Positions 1 through 8,130 of a DNA stretch of 11,981 bases are shown in pieces; positions within the stretch are counted from its first letter, which is position 1; each line of letters opens with the position of its first letter. Both the position numbers and the translations under genes were made by a program. This stretch comes from Cytophagia bacterium. GTDB lineage: Bacteria; Bacteroidota; Bacteroidia; Cytophagales; Cyclobacteriaceae. The stretch is taken from the NCBI GenBank assembly GCA_013373005.1, contig JABXIP010000116.1, positions 1 to 11,981 of the forward strand, written 5' to 3'. Under the pieces are notes generated by a model that had not been told where the DNA came from, made no database searches, and saw only the letters and a list, made by a program, of their open reading frames with translations.

Positions 1-807
1 AGTGCAAACTACATTGAGGTCTATGATCATAAACTTCTGGCGGGTAGAAACTTTGACCCTAATAGAGTTACTGATGAAACTGCAGCTATTCTGAATGTAT
101 CTGCTGTAAAGGCTTTGTTTGGTGATATTCCACTCGGTGAAGCCTTGGGCAGAAGAATTACAAGTCCGGAAAATGAGTATATAAGGACAGTCATTGGTGT
201 GATTGAAGACTATTATCATCAGTCGCCTGAAGTGGCTCATTTTCCCATGAACTTTGTGTTCGATCCAGAAAGTAGGGGGTACTATTCCATTCGGTTTTCT
301 AGCAATAACTATCAGGCACTTTTAAAAAGTGTTGAGACCAAATTCACTGAAGTATTTCCTGACAATCTGTTTCACAGTTTTATGCTTGAAGATTTCTATG
401 CCGACTATCAATCTGAAGAAAGGAGTCTGTCAGGTCTGCTAATGGCCTTTGGGTCAATAGCTATTATTCTCAGTGTTGTAGGTGTGGTAGCGCTTACGCT
501 ACTAGACTTAGGAAAGAACATGAAGAATCTCAGTATTAGAAAGGTCTTAGGAGCTGAGTTTATTGATTTGCTTGTAAAGGTGAGTTCAGGAAATTTCATA
601 CATTTTTTACTGGCTTCTGCTATAGCTGTGCCAATAGCTTACTTGCTGATGCAAGCTTGGCTTGGTGACTATGCCAATAGAGTAGAGCTTGGTCTCAAGC
701 ACTTGATTCCACCAGTAATACTGGCAGTAATTCTAATACTAGTGCTTTTGGGTAGCTCAAAAAAGGCACTCGAACAGAATCCAACACAATTTTTAAAAGA
801 CGAATAA
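1..807 (+). CDS. FtsX/MacB-type ABC permease, C-terminal part (5' end outside window)
   Basis: The reading frame is open from base 1, so the 268 visible residues are the C-terminal third of a protein that begins upstream; the TTG at 115 is not the real start. Seen: the end of the second periplasmic domain, with LLAGRNF at residues 12-18 and the family signature EDYYH at 69-73. The final FtsX block follows: TM about 148-168, a cytoplasmic coupling segment LSIRKVLGA at 177-185, TM about 199-217 and TM about 235-252, ending in NPTQFLKDE. By family knowledge such permeases sit in the inner membrane and couple a cytoplasmic ATPase to periplasmic events; the substrate is unknown. The closest relatives in view are the four genes downstream. 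The stop overlaps the next start by one base (TAATG), which indicates translational coupling. The coupling segment has GKNMKN where the paralogs have QR-KE, a mild divergence. Confidence 0.93.
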   Translation, partial: SANYIEVYDHKLLAGRNFDPNRVTDETAAILNVSAVKALFGDIPLGEALGRRITSPENEYIRTVIGVIEDYYHQSPEVAHFPMNFVFDPESRGYYSIRFSSNNYQALLKSVETKFTEVFPDNLFHSFMLEDFYADYQSEERSLSGLLMAFGSIAIILSVVGVVALTLLDLGKNMKNLSIRKVLGAEFIDLLVKVSSGNFIHFLLASAIAVPIAYLLMQAWLGDYANRVELGLKHLIPPVILAVILILVLLGSSKKALEQNPTQFLKDE

Positions 808-3221
808 TGCTTAGAAATCATTTCAAAATAGCTTTTAGGTTGTTTGCCAAACACAAAGTTTACACGGGGATAAACTTACTTGGGCTTTCTTTAGCTTTAA
901 TGATTTGCTTCTTCAGCTACCTGTACATTCAGGATGAGCAGAGTTATGATAATTTTCATACGGATGCAGATAGGGTTTTCTTAATCAATAAAATTAGATA
1001 CACGAAGGATGTTGAAAATGTAGAACCGGGTCTATTTGATACCGAACCAATAGAAGGAATTAGCAAGTCTTCAGCTAACAGTCTTCCCTTCCTCAAACTG
1101 GCAGAAACAACTATTCCAGAAATAGAAAGCTTGGTTAAAATTCAAGCGGGATATATAACCATAAAAACTGGAGAGGAGGAGTCTAGTGAACTCACACAAT
1201 ATGTAGATGAGGGGTTCTTTGAGGTTGTGGACTATCATTTCATTTATGGTAATTCGGCTGACGCTTTGTCGGACTTGAAGTCGGCTGTTGTATCAGACAA
1301 GTTCGCCATGAAGTACTTTGGTAAACTTAATGCGATAGGTGAACAGGTAAATATTAAGGGGGAGGCCATTGAGGGCTTTCTTGTAACCGGTGTCATTTCA
1401 ACGTCACAGAACTCAATCATTAATAGAAACATTTTCCTTCGGGTGGAAAACTCTCCATATCTCAAAAATAGCCGATATGATAGCTGGAGTTTTAGTGCTT
1501 TTAGCGCATTTATAAAGCTTAATGATCCAAATAATCAAGCCTTAGTTGCCGGAAAATTAAGAGATATAGAGGTCGACCATGATGGTTTGGATCAACTGAA
1601 GGAACAGCGAGAAATGCTCAATTTAGGGCCTGAAAATCCAGTGTACAGCTATCAATTAAAGTCCTTATCGGGTATTTACCTAGATCCTACGTTGACTTTT
1701 TTTGGAGAGAGTTCTTCCATGCTTTACTCATTGATTCTAGCCGGAATTTCATTGATCATTTTGATCATCGCCTGTATCAACTACTTAGCCATTAGCATTA
1801 CCTCGTCAGCTGGGAGAAGGTCAGAAATGGCTATTAGAAAAGTAATCGGTGCCAATGTGTTTCACCTAAAAACTCAGTTTTATGCAGAATCATTATTGCA
1901 GGTGCTTATTGCGGTTTTGTTAGGTTTTACGCTAACACAGGCCTTTTTACCTCTATTCGATGAACTGGCCAATAAGCAATTCAACCTTAGTCTTATTGAG
2001 AATTTAAGGCTCTTGGTTTTTGGTTTAGCCTTTGGAGTGGCTCTGACCTTTTTTGCTGGGGGGTATCCGGCTCAAATATTATCAAGGTTCAAGGTGCTAT
2101 CTGGGCTTAAGGGGAATACCTCGCATAAAATTAAGTCTAAGCTGATTCAAGGAATGGTTGTTTTTCAATTTGCAATTTGCCTAACCTTTATTTCGGCAGG
2201 CCTGGTGATGCGAAAACAGTTCGAATTCATTAACAACAAACAACTGGGGTTTGATAAAGAGCATGTTGTCTACGTCCAAGGTGTTTCAGGTAAAACAGAA
2301 TTGTTAAAAGAAGAGCTTTCCATGTACCCCTCGGTGGTTGCAGCGGCAGGCAGCGATGGTGTTTTTGTGGGAAGGATGTTAAATGCAACCGATGTTGTAA
2401 ACGGTGTTGAAAACAGGATTAGCTTCATTACCATAGACTCGGACTTTTTCAAGACTATGGGGATTGAACTTGTGGATGTACCGGGTATTCTTGCCATAGA
2501 GCATGATCAGCTTGCCTCAGGTATGAGCTTTATAAATCAGAGCTATTATGAGATTTTAAAGGAAGATACGGTTAAGCTCAATGCGCATATCAATAGAACA
2601 AAAGGTGTAATAAGAGATTTCCACTTCGAATCACTTCAAAACGAAATCACTCCCCAGATGTTTGAAATAGACGATTCAAGTAGTCTGTCAACTTTGTTTG
2701 TAAGACTTAGCCCAAACCAGATTACAGAGGGAATTGAGGCTATAAAAGACAGCTATGCCAAAATCACGGAAAAATCTTTAAAAGAGGTCAAATTTCTAGA
2801 TGAGTTCCTTGAATCTAAATATGAGGACAGTCAGAAGTGGCAGAAGATTGTTAATGTTTCAGCAAGTATTGGAATCCTGATTGCCTCTATTGGTTTGTTT
2901 GGCCTAACGGGTATCGGAATGGCAAATCAAATGAAAGAGCTATCTATTCGGAAAGTTTTGGGAGCTGGTTCAAAAGAGATTGCCTATACACTTAACAAGC
3001 AATCGTTGATACTAATAGTGATTGCATCTGTTATTTCTATTCCTCTTTCTTATTCATTGATAAGGAGTTGGTTAGATGGCTTTGCATATCACGTAGATAT
3101 TTCGGCAGATTTGTTTGCTCTCTCTCTTCTGCTGCTAATAGTTATCACCGCTATAACGGTCGCATATCATTCTTTAAAGGTCATTTTCACCAACCCGGTT
3201 AACATTCTCAGAAACGAATAA
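807..3221 (+). CDS. FtsX/MacB-type ABC permease (divergent paralog)
   Basis: This 804-residue inner-membrane permease has the duplicated layout: basic N-terminus (MLRNHFKIAFR), TM1 about 20-41, first periplasmic core domain about 42-300, TM2 about 307-330, coupling segment AIRKVIGA at 342-349, TM3 about 361-382, TM4 about 400-424, TM5 about 446-467, second periplasmic domain about 468-680, TM6 about 684-706, coupling segment LSIRKVLGA at 712-720, TM7 about 733-752 and TM8 about 769-788, ending NPVNILRNE. The ATG at 807 is chosen because the N-terminus aligns with all the paralogs and overlaps the preceding stop. The second periplasmic domain is unusual: where paralogs have L-AGR-F it reads LVDVPGI (555-561), and the usual VNE segment reads INQ (576-578). 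The DFHFES motif (604-609) is kept. The family assignment is firm, but substrate and ATPase partner are unknown. Confidence 0.95.
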   Translation: MLRNHFKIAFRLFAKHKVYTGINLLGLSLALMICFFSYLYIQDEQSYDNFHTDADRVFLINKIRYTKDVENVEPGLFDTEPIEGISKSSANSLPFLKLAETTIPEIESLVKIQAGYITIKTGEEESSELTQYVDEGFFEVVDYHFIYGNSADALSDLKSAVVSDKFAMKYFGKLNAIGEQVNIKGEAIEGFLVTGVISTSQNSIINRNIFLRVENSPYLKNSRYDSWSFSAFSAFIKLNDPNNQALVAGKLRDIEVDHDGLDQLKEQREMLNLGPENPVYSYQLKSLSGIYLDPTLTFFGESSSMLYSLILAGISLIILIIACINYLAISITSSAGRRSEMAIRKVIGANVFHLKTQFYAESLLQVLIAVLLGFTLTQAFLPLFDELANKQFNLSLIENLRLLVFGLAFGVALTFFAGGYPAQILSRFKVLSGLKGNTSHKIKSKLIQGMVVFQFAICLTFISAGLVMRKQFEFINNKQLGFDKEHVVYVQGVSGKTELLKEELSMYPSVVAAAGSDGVFVGRMLNATDVVNGVENRISFITIDSDFFKTMGIELVDVPGILAIEHDQLASGMSFINQSYYEILKEDTVKLNAHINRTKGVIRDFHFESLQNEITPQMFEIDDSSSLSTLFVRLSPNQITEGIEAIKDSYAKITEKSLKEVKFLDEFLESKYEDSQKWQKIVNVSASIGILIASIGLFGLTGIGMANQMKELSIRKVLGAGSKEIAYTLNKQSLILIVIASVISIPLSYSLIRSWLDGFAYHVDISADLFALSLLLLIVITAITVAYHSLKVIFTNPVNILRNE

Positions 3222-3227
3222 AACATT

Positions 3228-5678
3228 ATGCTCAAGAACTACTTCAAAACAACACTCAGATCTTTCAGAAAGAATAAAGCCTTCGCTCTCATTAACCTTT
3301 TGGGCTTATCTGTAGGCCTGGCAGCTTCCATTTTTATTCTTCAATACGCTTTCTTCCAGTTAAGCTTCGATAAATACAACAGTAAGTCTGACCGGATCTT
3401 TAGAGTAATGAATGAACGTTTTGAGGGCAATCAAATGATTCAAAGAGGTCAGATTACCTATTCAGCAGTAGGTCCTCAAATGGCCGAAGATTATCCGGAG
3501 GTAGTCAATTATACTACCATCAACACCATGGGAACCAATTTCTTTATCTACGATAATCAACCTCAAGAGATTAGTTCAATCCTTATGTTAGAACCCTCAT
3601 TCTTTGAAATGTTCGATCTGGAGATTCTTGCCGGAAACCCTAAAGAGTTAGTAAATGAAAATTACCAGCTCGTTCTAACAGAGTCGATGGCACGAAAGCT
3701 TTTCAAGACCAATACCAGTGATTGGACTGGCTATTTAGGAGAGATTGTTGAGATGGGCTCCGAAAAATTGAAGTGGCAAGTTTCAGGAGTAGTAGCAGAT
3801 CCGCCTGCCAATACCAGCCTTCCTTTTGAGGCTATACTTTCAAGGGTTACATTTTTTACCCTTTGGGGAGAGAGTGCCAGGTTTAGTTGGAATAGCTCAG
3901 ATTATTTCCATTACCTCCAATTGGGAGAAGGAGTAGATTATAAAGAGTTTGAAAAGAAGTTCGATTCCTTTTCAGAGAAATACTTCAGAGGTGATGAGGT
4001 AACCGGTACCTACGAGAAATTCCATCTCCAGCCCTTGGAAGAGATTCATTTGTATTCAGACTATGAGTATGAAAACCATTTGACATCTGATGGGAGAATG
4101 GTTTGGATACTGATAATTATTGCGGTATTCATACTGACAATGGCTTGGATGAATTATGTCAACCTCACTACTTCAAGGTCGCTACAAAGAGCGAAAGAAG
4201 TTGGTGTAAGAAAGGTAGTTGGAGCTAGTAGAAAACAGTTAATGAGCCAGTACCTAACTGAATCGTTAGTGCTTAATCTGCTTTCTTTTGTGCTTGCCAT
4301 AACTTTGACTCAAGCCTTACAAGGACCATTTAATAACCTCGTTGGTGAAGACTTGTCATTACTCGCCTTTATGGGTTTGAAAGTGTTATCTGTTCCTATG
4401 GCTGTATGGGTGCTTTTGGTTTTGCTTATTGGGTCATTGGGCTCAGGAATTTACCCGGCATTTGTCCTGTCTGGCTTTAAACCATCTCAAACGTTAAAAG
4501 GAGACTATGGGAAAAGTACACATGGCAGAATGCTTAGAAAGTCGCTGGTAACTTTTCAATTCATTCTTTCTACAGCCTTAATAGCGGGAACATATCTTGT
4601 AATTAAGCAGACACATTTTATGAAGAGTCAGGATATAGGCGTTAACATGGACCATGTTATTACTGTCGAAGGAGCCTCTTTAACTAATTTTGATACAACT
4701 ATTGTTGCCTTCAACAACAACTTTCTCAATAAGCTCAAGCAGAATCCTCATGTGCTAAATGCCGCTACTTCCTCAAACGTTTTTGGGAGTCGTATGCCGA
4801 GAACCTTTAACGTGAAGAGAGTGGGAGATACCGAAGCTCATATGCTGAATAGAATGGGAGCCAATTACGATTTTTTCGATGTTTACCAGATCAATTTTTT
4901 GGCGGGGAGGTCTTTTCGCAAGGAAGATCATAAACTAGATCCTCGTTTAATTGATGCTGTAATTTTGAATGAGAAAGCTTCTAAAATTCTCGGTTTCGAA
5001 AATACTGATGTGGCAATAAACAAGAAGCTGAGTTTCTTTGGTCAGGAGTGGACTATTGTAGGAGTTACTGATGATTTTCATCATCGTTCATTGAAGGAAT
5101 CTATTGAGCCAATGATGATTCTGCCAATTTACTTTGGCTATAGTGATACCTATCAAATAAGGGTTAGTGGAGAGAATCTGGCTGAGACAATAGCTTATAT
5201 AGAACAAACCTATAACGAGTTCTTTCCTAGCGACCTTTTCGAATATGGTTTTATGGATGCAAGATTTGAAAGCCTTTATAAATCAGATGTTCAGTTTGGT
5301 AAAGTCTTCAATCTTTTCTCCTTACTAGCTATTTCCATTGCATGCCTGGGGTTATTCGGTCTGGTTGGTTTTACCGCCATGCAACGAACCAAAGAAATAG
5401 GTATAAGAAAGGTTTTGGGTGCTTCCATTAAAGATATTCTCGGCTTGCTTTCCAAAGAATTTTTATGGCTGATTTTGATAGCCAATGTGGTTGGCCTTCC
5501 ACTCATTTACATGGCTGCAAGACAATGGCTAGGAGGTTATGAGTATCAAACTTCTATTGGTATCCCTTTCTTTATTATACCACTGCTAGTAGTTGTTCTA
5601 ATTTCAGTTTTAATTATTGTCAGTCAGACACTTAAAGTGGCAACATTAAACCCGGTTAAATCACTTCGTCAGGAATAA
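3228..5678 (+). CDS. FtsX/MacB-type ABC permease (canonical paralog)
   Basis: This 816-residue duplicated permease is one of the two most canonical copies in the array. Layout: TM1 about 20-44, periplasmic core domain about 45-288, TM2 about 291-315, coupling segment RAKEVGVRKVVGA at 321-333, TM3 about 345-363, TM4 about 385-414 ending in the SGIYPAFVLSGFKP segment, TM5 about 440-459, second periplasmic domain about 460-690, TM6 about 693-715, coupling segment KEIGIRKVLGA at 722-732, TM7 about 744-763 and TM8 about 780-800, ending NPVKSLRQE. The second periplasmic domain keeps FLAGRSF (557-563), ILNE (579-582) and DDFHH (615-619). The start follows the previous stop by 6 bp with an A-rich leader (AAAACATT before ATG), typical of Bacteroidota translation signals. 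By family knowledge it works with an ABC ATPase, and none is encoded nearby. Cargo is unknown. Confidence 0.95.
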   Translation: MLKNYFKTTLRSFRKNKAFALINLLGLSVGLAASIFILQYAFFQLSFDKYNSKSDRIFRVMNERFEGNQMIQRGQITYSAVGPQMAEDYPEVVNYTTINTMGTNFFIYDNQPQEISSILMLEPSFFEMFDLEILAGNPKELVNENYQLVLTESMARKLFKTNTSDWTGYLGEIVEMGSEKLKWQVSGVVADPPANTSLPFEAILSRVTFFTLWGESARFSWNSSDYFHYLQLGEGVDYKEFEKKFDSFSEKYFRGDEVTGTYEKFHLQPLEEIHLYSDYEYENHLTSDGRMVWILIIIAVFILTMAWMNYVNLTTSRSLQRAKEVGVRKVVGASRKQLMSQYLTESLVLNLLSFVLAITLTQALQGPFNNLVGEDLSLLAFMGLKVLSVPMAVWVLLVLLIGSLGSGIYPAFVLSGFKPSQTLKGDYGKSTHGRMLRKSLVTFQFILSTALIAGTYLVIKQTHFMKSQDIGVNMDHVITVEGASLTNFDTTIVAFNNNFLNKLKQNPHVLNAATSSNVFGSRMPRTFNVKRVGDTEAHMLNRMGANYDFFDVYQINFLAGRSFRKEDHKLDPRLIDAVILNEKASKILGFENTDVAINKKLSFFGQEWTIVGVTDDFHHRSLKESIEPMMILPIYFGYSDTYQIRVSGENLAETIAYIEQTYNEFFPSDLFEYGFMDARFESLYKSDVQFGKVFNLFSLLAISIACLGLFGLVGFTAMQRTKEIGIRKVLGASIKDILGLLSKEFLWLILIANVVGLPLIYMAARQWLGGYEYQTSIGIPFFIIPLLVVVLISVLIIVSQTLKVATLNPVKSLRQE

Positions 5679-5690
5679 AAACTCAAAATT

Positions 5691-8108
5691 ATGGTCAACA
5701 CAAATCTCAAATATGCCTTTCGGCAACTTCAGAAACAAAAGGTTTTCTCCTTTATCAATATTATTGGATTGGCCATGTCTATGCTGGCCTGTTTGCTCAT
5801 TTTCAACTATGTGAGCTTCGAAAGAAGCTTCGATGAATTTCATACTGATATTGACCGGCTCTATAGAATCTTTAGGGTTGGAGAGGGTGAAAGTTGGGAT
5901 GATGGAATGGCCTCGGTTTTCCCTGGTATGACACCCGTTATCCGAGATAGAATTCCTGAAGTTGAGTCAATCTCTCGCCTTATTCCTTATGATAAGATTT
6001 TCTCCAGTTTTGCACTGACACACTATTTACAAGACGGTACTGACAAGACATTCAATCTTTCTCAGGGCTTCTATGTTGATAATGCCTTCCTCAATATTTA
6101 CACATTGGATTGGACAGAGGGAGATGGAGTTGATGCACTTTCAGCACCTGACCAATTGGTGATATCCAAGTCTTTCGCAGAGCGATTTTTTGGGACTAAT
6201 ACGGCTTTGGGCAAAGTACTGAACTTAAAAAATGTTGGACTGGAGTTCACCATTAGTGGAGTTTTTAATGATGTGCCTGAAAACAGTCATATGCACTTTG
6301 ATGTGCTCTTGCCGATGTCTTCATTGCCTCAGGAGTGGGAGTTAGATCAGCGTTTCGACTGGGGGAATTTTTATACCTATCTAAAATTAAAGGAAGGAAC
6401 AAATGCTGCAGATGTTCAGGACAAAATCAATGAGTCTCTCGTAGGAGTTGAGGGCGCCTGGTTTGCCGAAGAAGGACTCCGATTTGGTCTGCAGCCTGTC
6501 TCTGGTATCCATTTAGATTCACACCATACTTTCGAATTGGAAGCAAACGGCAGCCGAACTACCATCAATTTCCTATCGATTATAGGAGTCTTCATAATGC
6601 TGGTAGCATGGGTGAATTACATCAACCTAAGTTCTGCCAAGTTGTTAGATAGGGCCAAAGAAGCGGGAATTCGTAAAGTTCTAGGAAGTTTCAAATCACA
6701 ATTGATTGTTCAGTTCTTAACCGAAACACTGCTGATTAATCTAATGGCCCTGGTCTTGTCACTGACACTGCTTCAAGCGTTCAATGGCTATTTTGAGACT
6801 TTACTCGGAATAACGGTCAACCCTTTTGGGTCAAATGAGCTGCAGACAACGCTAATCTTTGTTGGGCTGTTTACTCTGGGCTCGGTAAGTTTTGGACTGT
6901 ATCCGGCTATTCTATTTTCAAGACAGAAGGTTTCAGTGGTGCTCAAAGGCAAGTCAAAGTCTACCAGATCTGGACTGCAATTGCGGAGAGTGCTAACCGT
7001 ATTTCAATATGGAATAGCTGTGGTGCTGCTGGTAGGTACGCTGGTAGTTCAAAAGCAATTGAACTTTATGCAAAACCAGTCTTTAGGACTTAAGCTTGAT
7101 AAGAGGTTGGTTATTAAAAAGCCCTTTACTGAGGAGCAAAATAGGGAAGCGTCCAGGTCACGCTTTGCTAATATGGTTGATCAAATCCCTGGAGTGACCA
7201 GAATGGCCGCGACTACAGAAATACCCGGTCAGGAAATTACTAGAATGAGATTTATTGCCCTTGGACCGGGGGAAGAAGACAAGGCTGAGTATTGCAAAGA
7301 TATAGCTGTTGACGATCAATACTTCGATTTGTTTGATATCGAGATCCTTCACGGAAGAGCTTTTAGAGCTGACGGATCTGATAACGAAGGAGTCATCTTG
7401 AGTTTATCCACTGCTCAAAGTTTATACGATACAGATGACCCCAGCCAGTATGTAGGAAAGAGAATTTATTATGAAACAGAACCGTATACGCTAATAGGTA
7501 TTGCTGCAGATGTTAACCAAATGTCTTTAAGGAGTAACCCCAAGCCTACCATCTACACCAATCACGATCGGGTCAGATACTATACTATTGAGTTGAACGC
7601 TGCTGCGGGAGCGAAGGAGATTGAGGCGCTGGAATCGGCTTTCAATGCGAGCTTTCCAGCCAGTCACTTCGATTACTTCTTCCTGGATAGCTACTTCGAT
7701 AGGCAATACAAGGCAGATAGGCTTTTTGGAAAGATTTTCAAGCTCTTTTCGGTACTGGCCATCATTATCACCTCTTTGGGGCTTTTTGGACTATCGCTTT
7801 ACAATGTAAGTCAAAGAGCTAAGGAGGTTAGCGTAAGAAAGGTCTTAGGAGCTAGAGTTGGGCATATGTTCCTGCTACTTACCAAAGAATATGTAGTGTT
7901 GCTAGGCATAGCTTCGGTTATGTCTATACCGCTGGGGTACCTGCTTTCTGAGCGTTGGCTCGATGGCTTTGCGAACCGAATGAATCTTTCCATACCACTC
8001 TTTTTACTTCCTATTATGGTAGTGCTGCTTCTAACACTTGCAACAGTCTGCTATCAGGTGATCAAGGCCATTGTGTCCAATCCGGCAGAAACTCTTAGAT
8101 ACGAATAG
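5691..8108 (+). CDS. FtsX/MacB-type ABC permease (paralog with altered C-terminal periplasmic motifs)
   Basis: This 805-residue inner-membrane permease has TM1 about 20-44, a first periplasmic domain about 45-290 with the conserved DVPENSHMHFD stretch (194-204), TM2 about 292-314, coupling segment RAKEAGIRKVLGS at 321-333, TM3 about 345-363, TM4 about 385-410, TM5 about 434-453, a second periplasmic domain about 454-680, TM6 about 683-706, coupling segment KEVSVRKVLGA at 711-721, TM7 about 733-752 and TM8 about 767-790, ending NPAETLRYE. Two signatures of the second periplasmic domain are changed: DFHH-S of the paralogs reads DVNQMS (607-612), and the VNE segment reads ILSLS (569-573). The remaining architecture is intact and there is no frameshift, so it is not a pseudogene by sequence. 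The start lies 12 bp after the previous stop behind an A-rich leader. Cargo and ATPase are unknown. Confidence 0.95.
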   Translation: MVNTNLKYAFRQLQKQKVFSFINIIGLAMSMLACLLIFNYVSFERSFDEFHTDIDRLYRIFRVGEGESWDDGMASVFPGMTPVIRDRIPEVESISRLIPYDKIFSSFALTHYLQDGTDKTFNLSQGFYVDNAFLNIYTLDWTEGDGVDALSAPDQLVISKSFAERFFGTNTALGKVLNLKNVGLEFTISGVFNDVPENSHMHFDVLLPMSSLPQEWELDQRFDWGNFYTYLKLKEGTNAADVQDKINESLVGVEGAWFAEEGLRFGLQPVSGIHLDSHHTFELEANGSRTTINFLSIIGVFIMLVAWVNYINLSSAKLLDRAKEAGIRKVLGSFKSQLIVQFLTETLLINLMALVLSLTLLQAFNGYFETLLGITVNPFGSNELQTTLIFVGLFTLGSVSFGLYPAILFSRQKVSVVLKGKSKSTRSGLQLRRVLTVFQYGIAVVLLVGTLVVQKQLNFMQNQSLGLKLDKRLVIKKPFTEEQNREASRSRFANMVDQIPGVTRMAATTEIPGQEITRMRFIALGPGEEDKAEYCKDIAVDDQYFDLFDIEILHGRAFRADGSDNEGVILSLSTAQSLYDTDDPSQYVGKRIYYETEPYTLIGIAADVNQMSLRSNPKPTIYTNHDRVRYYTIELNAAAGAKEIEALESAFNASFPASHFDYFFLDSYFDRQYKADRLFGKIFKLFSVLAIIITSLGLFGLSLYNVSQRAKEVSVRKVLGARVGHMFLLLTKEYVVLLGIASVMSIPLGYLLSERWLDGFANRMNLSIPLFLLPIMVVLLLTLATVCYQVIKAIVSNPAETLRYE

Positions 8109-8130
8109 TCAAAAGTCAAAATTCAGAATC

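Noticed and set aside
538..555. An 18-base stretch identical to 7836-7853, considered as a trace of gene conversion between permease copies
   Set aside because: It encodes the conserved RKVLGA coupling motif, where similarity is expected, and identity stops at once on both sides.
807..3221. The possibility that the second permease is a decaying pseudogene because of lost motifs
   Set aside because: The frame is intact over 804 codons, all eight membrane segments and both coupling motifs are present, and the C-terminus is normal, so divergence of function fits better than decay.
8071..8130. A 20-residue N-terminal extension of the last permease, overlapping the previous gene
   Set aside because: The residues have no counterpart in the paralogs, and the start would be a TTG inside the previous gene; the ATG at 8131 gives the normal N-terminus.
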